From assembly GCF_963422335.1 (NCBI RefSeq), contig NZ_OY729424.1, positions 6,014,001 to 6,078,000 of the forward strand: a stretch of 64,000 bases of DNA, given 5' to 3'. This document shows, piece after piece, positions 38,308-46,194 of the stretch; position 1 is the stretch's first letter; each line of letters opens with the position of its first letter. The notes beneath the pieces were generated by a model that was given only the letters and a program-made list of their open reading frames with translations, did no database searches and was not told where the DNA came from. This stretch comes from an uncultured Roseateles sp. (GTDB lineage: Bacteria > Pseudomonadota > Gammaproteobacteria > Burkholderiales > Burkholderiaceae_C). The position numbers were made by a program, and so were the translations under genes.

Positions 38308-38327
38308 GCGCTGGTCACGACCAGCGC
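38308..38327 (-). terminator. Hairpin behind the XRE-type gene
   Basis: GCGCTGGT-CACG-ACCAGCGC is a perfect eight-pair stem, about 20 bases beyond the stop of the minus-strand XRE frame. No T-run follows, so it is a weak terminator or a stabilising element. Confidence 0.4.
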
Positions 38328-38345
38328 AGTGCACCCGCGCGTCTA

Positions 38346-38627
38346 TCAGCGGGTTCTCTTCGCCTTGCCTGACTCATGCCGTAGAGGCGTATTGGCCGCC
38401 AACCTGGCTTCAAGTTGGGCAATGAAGGTTGCCAGATCCAAGACCATCGCGCCAAGCAATGCCCGCAGCTCCATCACGTCGAGCTGACGGCTTCCGTTCT
38501 CGCTCTTGCTTGTCGTTGATTGCGGCCAGCCCAGCCGATCAGCAAGCTCCACTTGCGTCAGACCGACGCGCAACCGCTCCTCGCGCAAAGGATCGTTCAG
38601 GTGTTCCGAAACCCCAGGGGACCCGTC
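38346..38627 (-). pseudogene. XRE-family regulator, 5' end displaced by IS66
   Basis: The 93 codons left of the IS66 border encode an XRE helix-turn-helix (LREERLRVGLTQVELADRLG, then WPQSTTSKSENGSRQLDVMEL) and a C-terminal tail FIAQLEARLAANTPLRH. IS66 sits at the extreme 5' end of the frame and replaces its promoter and start. A new in-frame ATG at 38648 lies inside the IS66 terminal repeat, so a fusion protein of about 100 residues could still be made. XRE proteins of this size often act as island repressors or antitoxins. Confidence 0.65.
38620..38627 (+). repeat. IS66 target site duplication, left
   Basis: GACCCGTC, repeated exactly at 41080-41087. Eight bases is the IS66-family duplication length. 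Confidence 0.9.
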
Positions 38628-38696
38628 GTAACCGTCCGGCCAACCCATCTTGAAGTTGACCGCTGAGGCGGCAAGGATCATGTCCACGATCAGACG

Positions 38697-39065
38697 ATGG
38701 TGGACACGATGACAAGCGACAAACCGGTTAAGCGACGGCACTACAGCGAAGCACTGAAGGCGCAGGTGATGGCCGAGTGCGAAGCGCCGGGCGCCTCGGT
38801 GGCGAAGGTGGCCCTGGCCCATGGCATCAATGCCAACGTCGTGCACCGCTGGCGCCAACTCGCCCGCGAAGACCAGCCCGCTGTGCCCGCGATCTCAAGC
38901 GGCTTCATCCCGGTGCCCCTTGCCCCATCGCCCATACCGCCAGTGGTGCCGGCCAGCTCCGACATCCAGGTCCAACTGCGTCGAGGCGCAACAACGATGA
39001 CGATCACCTGGCCGGTGTCGGCCGCTGCCGACTTCGCCGCCTGGACCCGCGAGTTGCTCCGATGA
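38697..39065 (+). CDS. tnpA: IS66 accessory protein TnpA
   Basis: A 122-residue protein with a transposase_8-like HTH (RRHYSEALKAQVMAECEAPG ... VALAHGINANVVHRWRQ), the usual first frame of IS66 elements, needed for efficient transposition. Its stop overlaps the tnpB start as ATGA. Confidence 0.9.
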   Translation: MVDTMTSDKPVKRRHYSEALKAQVMAECEAPGASVAKVALAHGINANVVHRWRQLAREDQPAVPAISSGFIPVPLAPSPIPPVVPASSDIQVQLRRGATTMTITWPVSAAADFAAWTRELLR

Positions 39066-39394
39066 TCCGTGTGGACGCCGTGTGGCTGGCGGTCGAGCCG
39101 CTGGACATGCGCGCTGGCACTGAGGCTGCACTGGCTCGCGTGGTGCAGGTCTTCGGCGCTGCCCGGCCCCACCATGCCTACCTGTTCGCCAACCGCCGGG
39201 CCAATCGCATGAAGGTGCTGGTGCACGATGGCATTGGCGTCTGGCTGGCCGCCAGGCGACTCAACCAGGGCAAGTTCGTCTGGCCCCGCGATGCCGGGCT
39301 GACCCTGGCGCTCACGCAGCAGCAGCTCGGCGCACTGGTGCTGGGCCTGCCCTGGCAGCGCATCGGCGAAGCCGGCATCATCAGCGTGCTGTAG
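39062..39394 (+). CDS. tnpB: IS66 accessory protein TnpB (Orf2)
   Basis: A 110-residue protein with the IS66 Orf2 signature (MRAGTEAALARVVQVF, ANRRANRMKVLVHDGIGVW and KFVWPRD). Complete and of normal length. Confidence 0.92.
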   Translation: MIRVDAVWLAVEPLDMRAGTEAALARVVQVFGAARPHHAYLFANRRANRMKVLVHDGIGVWLAARRLNQGKFVWPRDAGLTLALTQQQLGALVLGLPWQRIGEAGIISVL

Positions 39395-39485
39395 GTGCCT
39401 TGACGCGGCAACCCCGGTCGCAGTTCCACGCAATTGTCGAATGTGCTGATGCGCACAGGCTCGACCGCTGGCACGATCAACTCCC

Positions 39486-41039
39486 GTGATCGCCACCGAC
39501 CGCATCGACACGCTGACACCCGAGCAACTGCGCCAGGCGCTGCATTCGGCGCTTGCCGAAGTCCAGCGTCACGAGCGCCAGGCCGCTCACGACCGCGCCC
39601 TCATCGACAAGCTTACGCACGAGATGGCGGTGCTCAAGCGGCTGAAGTTTGCCGCCAAGTCCGAGAGCTTCAACGCGGAGCAGAAGAGCCTTCTCGAAGA
39701 GGCGCTCGACGCCGATCTGGCTGCGCTGGCGCTGGAGATCGAGCAGCGCGAAGCTGGCAAGCCCAACTCCACCGAGAAACGCCAAGCCAAGCGCACCGCA
39801 CTGCCGGCCGAACTGCCACGGCGCGAAGTGCGTCATGAGCCTGACAGCCTCACATGCGGTTGTGGCTGCCAGCTCAAGCGCATCGGCGAAGACGTGGCCG
39901 AGAAGCTCGACTACGTGCCCGGCGTCTTCACGGTCGAACGCCATGTCCGCGGCAAGTGGGTCTGCGGCCGGTGCGAGACCCTCGTGCAGGCGCCTGTCGC
40001 GCCGCACATCATCGACAAGGGCATCCCCACCACCGGGCTGCTGGCCCAAGTGCTGGTGGCCAAGTACCTGGATCACCTGCCGCTGTACCGGCAGGAAGGC
40101 ATCTTTGGCCGGGCCGGTCTGGCCATCCCGCGCTCGACGCTGGCCGAGTGGGTGGGCCAATGCGGCGTGCAGTTGCAGCCACTGGTGGATGCGCTCAAGG
40201 CAGAGATGCTGGCCCGAGCCGTGCTGCACGCTGACGAGACACCGGTGGCCATGCTCAAGCCAGGCCACGGCAAGACACACCGGGCCTATCTGTGGAGCTA
40301 TTGCACGACGGCCTACGACAGCCTGCGCGCTGTGGTCTTCGACTTCGCTGACAGCCGGGGCGGCCAGCACGTTCGGGCCTTCCTAGGCTTGGGGGAGCCA
40401 AGCAATTCGGGTTGGTGCGGCAAGCTCGTCTGCGACGACTTCTCGGGGTACAAGGCCTGCTTCGAGCTGGGCGTGACCGAGGCCGGATGCCTGGCCCACG
40501 CCAGACGCAAGTTCCATGAACTGTGGGCCAACCATGGCAGTCCAGTCGGCGAACAGGCGCTGAAGTTCTTTGGCGAGCTTTACGACGTCGAGCGTGAGGT
40601 CCGAGAACTGGATCCCGATGAGCGCAAGCGCATCCGGCAACTGCGCTCGCGACCCGTGGCCGATGCCTTGCGGCAGTGGTTGAGCGGGCAGCGGCAACGG
40701 GTCCCTGAAGGCTCAGCCACGGCCAAGGCCATCGACTACAGCCTCAAGCGTTGGCAGGCGCTGACGCGCTTCATCGACGATGGCGAGCTGCCTGCGGACA
40801 ACAACTGGGTCGAGAACCAGATCAGGCCCATCGCCCTAGGTCGAAACAACTGGCTATTCGCTGGCAGCCTGCGTGCGGGTCAGCGTGCGGCTGCCATCAT
40901 GAGTCTGGTGCACTCGGCGAGGCTGAATGGGCATGAACCGCATGCCTACCTGCGCGACGCGCTGGAGCGCTTGCCCACGCAGCCGGCCAGTCGGATCGCC
41001 GAGTTGTTGCCGCACCGCTGGAATCCCGCCGCCATCTGA
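39486..41039 (+). CDS. tnpC: IS66 transposase TnpC
   Basis: Transposase of 517 residues: N-terminal coiled coil (about residues 20-95), a zinc-binding domain (CGCGCQLKRIG ... WVCGRCETL), the DDE domain with LHADETPVAMLKPG, DDFSGYKACFELG and ADNNWVENQIRPIALGR, and a C-terminal IS66 domain. The start codon is GTG at 39486. Appears intact. Confidence 0.95.
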   Translation: MIATDRIDTLTPEQLRQALHSALAEVQRHERQAAHDRALIDKLTHEMAVLKRLKFAAKSESFNAEQKSLLEEALDADLAALALEIEQREAGKPNSTEKRQAKRTALPAELPRREVRHEPDSLTCGCGCQLKRIGEDVAEKLDYVPGVFTVERHVRGKWVCGRCETLVQAPVAPHIIDKGIPTTGLLAQVLVAKYLDHLPLYRQEGIFGRAGLAIPRSTLAEWVGQCGVQLQPLVDALKAEMLARAVLHADETPVAMLKPGHGKTHRAYLWSYCTTAYDSLRAVVFDFADSRGGQHVRAFLGLGEPSNSGWCGKLVCDDFSGYKACFELGVTEAGCLAHARRKFHELWANHGSPVGEQALKFFGELYDVEREVRELDPDERKRIRQLRSRPVADALRQWLSGQRQRVPEGSATAKAIDYSLKRWQALTRFIDDGELPADNNWVENQIRPIALGRNNWLFAGSLRAGQRAAAIMSLVHSARLNGHEPHAYLRDALERLPTQPASRIAELLPHRWNPAAI

Positions 41040-41079
41040 TCTGGCCATCGCCGTCAAGATGGGTTTGGCGGACGCTTAC

Positions 41080-41087
41080 GACCCGTC
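41080..41087 (+). repeat. IS66 target site duplication, right
   Basis: GACCCGTC, identical to 38620-38627. Confidence 0.9.
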
Positions 41088-41286
41088 ACCGCCGTACCGC
41101 TCTCTTTCGTGCAGTTGTCTGCGGTGGCGTGTTGCTCAGGATGCGTTCCTCCAACTCGGCCATGAATGCCACTGAGTCCATGCCCAGTGCCGCCGCTATC
41201 TCGCAGCGCGACCCTGGCACCGTCTCAGGGGACGAGGCAGTTAAGGCGGCGCGGCGCACTATCGAAGCCATGTCTCTACTGCTCAT
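41086..41286 (-). pseudogene. C-terminal remnant of a second XRE-like regulator
   Basis: The minus-strand frame of 66 codons ends LGMDSVAFMAELEERILSNT then PPQTTARKRAVRR, closely matching the tail of the XRE frame on the other side of IS66 (FIAQLEARLAANTP). No HTH precedes it, and the upstream sequence has stops in all frames, so this is probably a decayed paralogue. Its TGA stop overlaps the IS66 target site. Confidence 0.45.
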
Positions 41287-41404
41287 AGCCTATGGCAAGG
41301 CGGAGTCAATGCATTCCAATCCGGTGGAACAGTACGCAGACCTGACTCAGTATTGGGGGCAGTTTCTGGGAACCCTGCTGAACAAGGTCAAGAACGTACT
41401 TTGA
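41129..41404 (+). CDS. Small hypothetical protein, plus strand
   Basis: Up to 91 residues; a shorter form from ATG 41162 is possible. The second half (IEAMSLLLIAYGKAESMHSN, then PVEQYADLTQYWGQFLGTLL) reads like a genuine small helical protein, and a hairpin follows the stop after 10 bases. The first half is antisense to the XRE-like remnant, so at most one of the two is real over that stretch. Function unknown. Confidence 0.4.
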   Translation: MLLRMRSSNSAMNATESMPSAAAISQRDPGTVSGDEAVKAARRTIEAMSLLLIAYGKAESMHSNPVEQYADLTQYWGQFLGTLLNKVKNVL

Positions 41405-41414
41405 CCCTAGGGCT

Positions 41415-41442
41415 GGCCGCCCTCTGCATTACAAGGGCGGCC
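41415..41442 (+). terminator. Hairpin after the small plus-strand gene
   Basis: GGCCGCCCT and AGGGCGGCC form a nine-pair stem with a ten-base loop. The following ATTCC is not a T-run, so termination would be weak. Confidence 0.45.
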
Positions 41443-41499
41443 ATTCCACCCGACAAGAGGGCCCTTTGCCCAGAAAGCCACTCTGTTCGTATAAATTTC

Positions 41500-41590
41500 T
41501 GGTACAAAGATGGCGTACAAAGCGGAATTTGCAAATTTTGCAAGTGGTTGATTTATAAGGGATTTTGTACGGTGTACAATATAAACACGG
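41500..41590. promoter_or_regulatory. AT-rich right arm with GTACAAA repeats
   Basis: GTACAAAG occurs at 41502-41509 and 41515-41522, TGCAAATTTTGCA is a palindrome at about 41530-41542, and TTGTAC-GGT-GTACAA is an inverted repeat at 41565-41579, directly before attR. Such short repeats next to an attachment site are typical of recombinase and excisionase binding arms. Confidence 0.5.
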
Positions 41591-41610
41591 GAATCCCTGA
41601 AGCGCCACCA
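41591..41610 (+). repeat. attR: duplicate of tRNA-Met 3' end
   Basis: Exact 20-base copy of 31101-31120 without the rest of a tRNA, marking the right island border. Confidence 0.9.
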
Positions 41611-41709
41611 AACAAGTCTTTGTACGACAAGTGCTGAGAAGCAAAAGCCACCCTAGCGGTGGCTTTCTGCTTTCTGACTCTCAAGGCTGATGCAGCCACC
41701 ATGTAGCCA
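41591..41709 (+). repeat. Extended imperfect repeat, right copy
   Basis: Continues the similarity to 31101-31220, including an orphan copy of the tRNA terminator hairpin (41643-41667, AGCCACC-CTAGC-GGTGGCT but with TTTCT instead of five T) and ending GCCACCATGTAGCCA. Confidence 0.82.
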
Positions 41710-41915
41710 AGACTGCGTTGCCGATGAAGAGGCTACCGTCGGGCGCTTTACGGTATCGCCAACGCCTCGCTGGACCGATTTTGCGAACAAGTCGGAGCGG
41801 GCGTTGAGCCAACTACGGAGTTCCGCAGAGATAGCCGCATGTTGGCTCAGCAGGTCTGCGCCGAGCACTGACGCTTACCGCCGGAGAACCGGCGGCACAT
41901 CGCTGGCGAGAGAAC
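41710..41915. other. Gap right of the island, no gene seen
   Basis: Short frames here lack ribosome binding sites and family features. The sequence probably represents original chromosome downstream of the tRNA or debris of an older insertion. Confidence 0.4.
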
Positions 41916-42749
41916 TCAAAACTCTACCGTCTCCCCCGGCTGAATCGCCAGCACCCTGATGCTGCTCGCGCCCAGCGCCTTGCTGAACTCGGCCGGCGTG
42001 CCGGGCAGGCCGGGGTTGGTGCCGTAGTGCATGGGGATCACGGCCTTGGGCTTGATCAGCTCGCGGGCGGCGAAGGCTGCGTCGGCCGGGTTCATCACGA
42101 ACTGGCCGCCGCCGATGGGCATCAACACAAGGTCGGGCTTGTACATCTCGCCGAGCAGCTTCATGTCGCCGAACACGCCGGTATCACCCATGTGCCAGAC
42201 CTTGAAGCCGTTCTCGAACTCGATCATGAAGCCGCCGGGTTCTCCGCCCACATGCAGCTCGTCCTTGCCGCTGGCCGGGTTCTTCCAGACCAGCTCGGAG
42301 CTGTGCTCGGCATGGGTCATCGTGATCTTGATGCCCGGACCTATCGGCGTGACGGTGCCGCTCTTGTTCATCCGGTTGGCCTGCGCCACCGGCAGTATGC
42401 CCAGCACCTGCATCGACTGCGACAGCCCGGCCGGTGCCCACAGCGGCGCCTCGTTGAGCTTGGCCAGCGCCGGGGCGTCGGCCACATGGTCGAAGTGACC
42501 GTGGGTGACCAGGACCAGATCGACCTTGCCCAGCGCCTCCAGCTTCTTGTAGGCCTCTGGCGTCTTCGGGTTGCTGGTCAGCCAGGGGTCGATGACGATC
42601 ACCTTGCCGCCCACCGAGGTGATCTTGAAGGCCGCCTGGCCCAGCCATTGCACCTGGACCTTGGCCGGTGGCGTTTGCGCCAGCACCGGCCCGGCGCAGG
42701 CCAGGGCCAGAGACAGCAGCAGGGTCTTGAATCGATCGATCAGCTTCAT
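41916..42749 (-). CDS. Exported UPF0173-like metal-dependent hydrolase
   Basis: Metallo-beta-lactamase-fold protein of 277 residues with an N-terminal signal peptide (LLLSLALACAGPVLAQ). Metal-binding motif VTHGHFDHVADAPALAK, then MTHAEHSSELVW, WHMGDTGVFGDMKLLGEM and IPMHYGTNPGLPG. This is the UPF0173 pattern; the substrate is unknown. ATG 42749 has an AGAGGAAA ribosome binding site. Confidence 0.88.
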   Translation of the reverse strand: MKLIDRFKTLLLSLALACAGPVLAQTPPAKVQVQWLGQAAFKITSVGGKVIVIDPWLTSNPKTPEAYKKLEALGKVDLVLVTHGHFDHVADAPALAKLNEAPLWAPAGLSQSMQVLGILPVAQANRMNKSGTVTPIGPGIKITMTHAEHSSELVWKNPASGKDELHVGGEPGGFMIEFENGFKVWHMGDTGVFGDMKLLGEMYKPDLVLMPIGGGQFVMNPADAAFAARELIKPKAVIPMHYGTNPGLPGTPAEFSKALGASSIRVLAIQPGETVEF

Positions 42750-42767
42750 GACATTTCCTCTCAAAGA

Positions 42768-43469
42768 TCAGAACTCGAAGCCGCCTTCGCGGCGCAGCGA
42801 CTGGGAATCGGGGCCGGCCAGCAAGGCAACGAGGCGCGCCGCCAGCTCGGGCTCGGCCGCCTGCGCGCTCAGTGCGGCGCTGTACTGGGTCGCCAGTTCG
42901 AAGGCCTTGGGCAATGCGCCGGCCAGCAGCACGCCGGGCGTGTAGTTGATCTCGGTCACCTGGGTGCAGCCGATGGCGCGGGGCGAGGTGTCTGCGGCCA
43001 GTTCGCGCATCGCCGTGGCGCCGTTCGGGAAGGTGCGGAAGCGCCCCTCCAGCTCGTCGTGAATGCCCAGCTCGCGCATCACCTTGGCGAAGTGGATGCC
43101 GGCGGTGGCGCGTTGCGGATCGGGGAAGTAGATCGCATCGGCGGCCAGCAGCGCCGCCTTCAGGGTCTCCGGGGTACCGACATCAGGCAGCAATTCGCCG
43201 CTGCGCACGGCCACGCCGGTGCGCACCCGGCCCAGCGCGGCCTCGCTGCCGGCGCGCAGGCGGCCCTCGACTATCAGCGACTGGATCATCGCCTCGGTGA
43301 CGAGCATCACATCGCAGGCCTCGCCGGCCAGCAGTGCCTCCTTCATCGCACCCACGGCGCCGAAGCGGCCCTGCACGGTGGCGCCGGTGGCGTCGGCAAA
43401 GCGCTGCTGCAATGCCTTCACCAGGCCCTGCGCCGCGCCGGCGCACAAGAGATTCACGGTTGAGGTCAT
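42768..43469 (-). CDS. ModA-like substrate-binding protein without signal peptide
   Basis: A 233-residue protein of the molybdate/sulfate-binding fold (VNLLCAGAAQGLVKALQQRF, GRFGAVGAMKEALLAGEACD, VLVTE-like VMLVTEAMI, YFPDPQRATAGIHFAKVM). No export signal is visible from ATG 43469, so it may act in the cytoplasm or have lost export; such ModA-like proteins often sit near tricarboxylate-type loci in Burkholderiales. No transporter genes are adjacent, so a ModA name is not justified. Confidence 0.8.
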   Translation of the reverse strand: MTSTVNLLCAGAAQGLVKALQQRFADATGATVQGRFGAVGAMKEALLAGEACDVMLVTEAMIQSLIVEGRLRAGSEAALGRVRTGVAVRSGELLPDVGTPETLKAALLAADAIYFPDPQRATAGIHFAKVMRELGIHDELEGRFRTFPNGATAMRELAADTSPRAIGCTQVTEINYTPGVLLAGALPKAFELATQYSAALSAQAAEPELAARLVALLAGPDSQSLRREGGFEF

Positions 43470-43489
43470 GTGGCTTTCATTGGTTGGGG

Positions 43490-44473
43490 TCAATCGACCT
43501 TGGCGCCGGAGATCTTGACGATCTGCGCCCATTTGGCAATGTCTTCACCGAGGTAGCGGGTGAACTCGTCGACACCCATCGTCATCGGCGTCGTGCCCTG
43601 CAGGGCCCAGGCGCGCCGCACCTCGGGGCTGGCGGTGATCTTGCTGACCTCGGCGTTGAGCCGGCGTATCACCGCGGCCGGTGTGCCCTTGGGCGCCATC
43701 AGGCCCAGCCAGATCGTCGCCTCGTAGCCGGGCACGCCGGCCTCGGCCAGCGTGGGCACATCGGGCAGCGTCGCCGAGCGGGCCTTGCCGGTGGTGGCCA
43801 GGGCCCTCACCTTGCCGGACTTGATGTGCTCCGTCATCGTCGGTATCGCATCGAACATCATCTCCAGCTGCCCGCCCAGCACATCGGTGCGGGCGCCGGC
43901 GCTGCCCTTGTAGGGAATGTGGACGATGTCGATGCCGGCCATGGCCTTGAACAGCTCGCCGGCCATGTGGTAAGGCGTACCCGGGCCCGATGAGGCGTAG
44001 GACATGCCGCCCGGCTTGGCCTTGGCCGCCTTGATCAGATCGCCCAAGGAGTTGAACGGCAGGCCGGCCTTGACGACCAGCACCAGGTCGGACGCATTGA
44101 TCGGCGCGATCGGTGCGAAGTCGCGCATCAGCTGGAACGGCCGGTCGGGAATCAGCGACTCATTGACCGTGTGCGTGTTCGACATCAGCAGCAGGGTGTA
44201 GCCATCGGGCGCACTCTTGGCCACCGCGTCGGTGCCTATCAGCGAGCCGCCGCCGGGCCGGTTGTCGATCACGAAGCCCTGGCCCAGCGCCTCCTGCAGC
44301 CGCTGGGCGATGAAGCGGCCGTAGACATCGGCCGAGCCGCCGGGGGCGAAGGGCACGACGATGCGCACCGGGCGCGTCGGATAGTCCTGCGCAGTGGCGG
44401 GCGTCACCAGTGCGGCACCGATCAGCGCCACAAAGCCACCCACAAAGCCACGCCTTGCCCAGCCTGCTGCCAT
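43490..44473 (-). CDS. TctC/Bug-family periplasmic binding protein
   Basis: Binds small carboxylates outside the inner membrane. Signal peptide ends VTPATAQ; the mature protein starts DYPTRPVRIVVPFAPGGSAD, with IDNRPGGGSLIGTDAVAKSA, PDGYTLLLMSNTHT and GTPYHMAGELFKAM, all typical of Bug proteins. 327 residues. A FadR-type operator lies just upstream of its ATG, which links it to the divergent GntR regulator next door. No TctAB permease is in the window. Confidence 0.92.
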   Translation of the reverse strand: MAAGWARRGFVGGFVALIGAALVTPATAQDYPTRPVRIVVPFAPGGSADVYGRFIAQRLQEALGQGFVIDNRPGGGSLIGTDAVAKSAPDGYTLLLMSNTHTVNESLIPDRPFQLMRDFAPIAPINASDLVLVVKAGLPFNSLGDLIKAAKAKPGGMSYASSGPGTPYHMAGELFKAMAGIDIVHIPYKGSAGARTDVLGGQLEMMFDAIPTMTEHIKSGKVRALATTGKARSATLPDVPTLAEAGVPGYEATIWLGLMAPKGTPAAVIRRLNAEVSKITASPEVRRAWALQGTTPMTMGVDEFTRYLGEDIAKWAQIVKISGAKVD

Positions 44474-44507
44474 GCTTGTCTCCGGCCAATTGGTTGTTAT
44501 TGGTCTG

Positions 44508-44522
44508 TTTTGGTCAGACCTT
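44508..44522. promoter_or_regulatory. FadR/PdhR-type operator
   Basis: TTGGTCAGACCTT holds a TGGT-CAG-ACC core, close to the TTGGTNNNACCAA half-site pattern of FCD-type GntR regulators. It stands about 35 bases upstream of the tctC-like start; a TTGGTCTG half-site lies next to it. The adjacent gntR gene is the obvious candidate regulator. Confidence 0.5.
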
Positions 44523-44573
44523 GGGCGGGACTGTAGCGGCAGACCCTGGCCGGGTCAATGCGGAGAACGCGAA

Positions 44574-45245
44574 TCAGAAACCCAGCAGATTGGTCCGCAC
44601 ATGCACCAGATGCGCCAGGCACAGCGCGCGGGCGCGCTCGACATCTCGCTGCTTCAGTGCCGCCACCAGCGCGCGGTGCTCGTGCTGGTACTCCAGCCGG
44701 CGCTCGGGCGTGGCGCTGCGGCGCTTCAGCATGCCCCATTCGCTCTGCGCCCTCACCTCGTTCATCAGCCGGAACACATTGGCGATGAAAACATTGTGGG
44801 CGGCCGCGGCAATCGCCTCGTGCAGCGCCGCATCCCAATGCTCGAAGGCCTCCAGCGTGGTGGCGGCCTCGGCCTCGTCGTTGCAATGGTCCATGCGGGC
44901 AAAGTCTGCGGCGGTCGCATTACCGATCACCATCTCGATCAAGGCCGGCTCCAGCACCAGGCGGGCACTCATCAGATCGGCCGGGCTGGAGGCCAGCGCG
45001 GCGCCGCCCTGGGCCGAGCCGGCCAGCAGCTGCTGCGCATGCTCGGCGACATAGGTGCCGCTGCCCACGGTCTGGGTGATCAGCTGCCGGCGCTTGAGCT
45101 CCAGCAGCACGCGGCGCACCGTCGAGCGGCTGAGGCCGAACTGCTCGCTCAGGGCGCGCTCGGTCGGGATGCGATGGCCCGGCGCCCAGGTGCGCGAGCG
45201 CAGCTTGTTGATGAGGGTGTCGCGCAGGCTCGCGGCGGCGTCCAT
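44574..45245 (-). CDS. GntR-family (FadR/FCD) transcriptional regulator
   Basis: A 223-residue regulator with the winged HTH PTERALSEQFGLSRSTVRRV and ITQTVGSGTYVAEH, and an all-helical FCD domain (ARLVLEPALIEMVIGNATAA ... HWDAALHEAIAAAAHN, RSATPERRLEYQHEHRALVA with metal-binding His). I start at ATG 45245 (MDAAASLRDTL) because the longer frame would overlap the divergent promoter. It probably senses a carboxylate handled by the neighbouring TctC and FAH-family proteins. Confidence 0.88.
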   Translation of the reverse strand: MDAAASLRDTLINKLRSRTWAPGHRIPTERALSEQFGLSRSTVRRVLLELKRRQLITQTVGSGTYVAEHAQQLLAGSAQGGAALASSPADLMSARLVLEPALIEMVIGNATAADFARMDHCNDEAEAATTLEAFEHWDAALHEAIAAAAHNVFIANVFRLMNEVRAQSEWGMLKRRSATPERRLEYQHEHRALVAALKQRDVERARALCLAHLVHVRTNLLGF

Positions 45246-45321
45246 GGTCAATCCGCTTTCAGCCAATTGGGCAATTTGGGCCTTAATGGTAGCATTTGGT
45301 ACGAAATCAAAGGAGACCTCG

Positions 45322-46194
45322 ATGAAACTGTTCACCATTGTCCATCAGGGCCGGCGCCGCCTGGGCCGCCTCGCCGCCGACGGCCTGCAGCTGGAGCTGT
45401 TCGATATCGACGCCACCCGCGGCGCACTGCCGTTGATCGAGCTGCTGGCCACCGGCGCCCCGCTGCCGGCCACGGTCGGCACGGTGGCGCTGGCCGAGAC
45501 CCAGGTGATTGCCCCGCTGCCGCTGCCGCGCCGCAATCTGTTCTGCGTCGGCCGCAACTACCACGCCCACGCCAAGGAGCTGCGCGACTCGGTGTTCAAG
45601 GACAACGCCAAGGCGGTCGATGCCTGGCCCATCGTCTTCACCAAGGTGCCCGAGTGCGTGATCGCCGACGGCGCTGCCATCCAGCTGCCCGGCGCGATCT
45701 CGCAGCAGATCGACTACGAGGCCGAGCTGGCCGTGGTCATAGGCAAAGGCGGCCGCAATATCAGCCGCGCCGAGGCGATGGGCCATGTGTTCGGCTACAC
45801 CATCGTCAACGACGTCACCGCCCGCGACGTGCAGATGCGCCACAGCCAGTGGGACCTGGGCAAGAGCTTCGACACCTTCTGCCCGATGGGCCCCTGCATC
45901 GTCACCGCCGACGCGCTGGACGGCACCGACACCCGGGTGCAGTGCTGGGTCAACGGCGAGCTGCGCCAGGATGGGCGCACCAGCGACCTGATCTTCGACA
46001 TCCCCACGCTGATCGAGACGATCTCGCGCGGCATCACGCTCTACCCCGGCGATGTGATCGCCACCGGCACGCCGGCCGGCGTCGGCATGGGGCTGACGCC
46101 GCCGCGCTGGTTGCAGCCCGGTGACGTCGTGCGCATAGCGATCGATGGCATCGGCGTGCTGGAAAACAGCTGCGTCGCCGAGGTGCCGGCATGA
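45322..46194 (+). CDS. Fumarylacetoacetate hydrolase-family protein
   Basis: A 290-residue enzyme with the FAH metal site: VGRNYHAHAKEL, YEAELAVVIGKGGRNI, GYTIVNDVTARDVQM, and the C-terminal PGDVIATGTPAGVGMG. Members hydrolyse or decarboxylate beta-keto acids such as acylpyruvates or 2-hydroxyhepta-2,4-diene-1,7-dioate derivatives; the substrate here is unknown. ATG 45322 has an AAAGGAGA ribosome binding site. Divergent from gntR and overlapping the next tctC-like gene by four bases. Confidence 0.9.
   Translation: MKLFTIVHQGRRRLGRLAADGLQLELFDIDATRGALPLIELLATGAPLPATVGTVALAETQVIAPLPLPRRNLFCVGRNYHAHAKELRDSVFKDNAKAVDAWPIVFTKVPECVIADGAAIQLPGAISQQIDYEAELAVVIGKGGRNISRAEAMGHVFGYTIVNDVTARDVQMRHSQWDLGKSFDTFCPMGPCIVTADALDGTDTRVQCWVNGELRQDGRTSDLIFDIPTLIETISRGITLYPGDVIATGTPAGVGMGLTPPRWLQPGDVVRIAIDGIGVLENSCVAEVPA

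Larger units (their letters stand above)
38628..41079. mobile_element. IS66-family insertion sequence
   Basis: A 2452-bp element with three genes on the plus strand. Terminal inverted repeats start GTAACCGTCCGGCCAACCCA (left) and GTAAGCGTCCGCCAAACCCA (right, inverted), both continuing TCTTGA. The flanks carry a perfect 8-bp duplication, so insertion was simple and probably recent. Confidence 0.95.
31121..41610. mobile_element. Integrated genomic island at tRNA-Met, integrase not present
   Basis: About 10.5 kb lies between the 20-bp repeats. The island contains a DNA-binding protein, an HTH/primase-like/RepA-like module, two arrays of short repeats, an IS21-family and an IS66-family element, a coiled-coil membrane protein and XRE-type regulator fragments. 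Base composition of the non-IS part is visibly less GC-rich than the surroundings. No tyrosine or serine recombinase gene is intact in it. It may be a decayed integrative element or a satellite mobilised in trans. Confidence 0.85.

Noticed and set aside
41653..41868. 71-codon minus-strand frame right of the island
   Set aside because: Crosses the att-flank repeat, has no ribosome binding site, and similarity to the left copy ends abruptly; treated as repeat debris rather than a gene.
42768..43469. Naming the ModA-like gene modA
   Set aside because: No signal peptide and no modBC neighbours; the fold alone does not prove molybdate binding.
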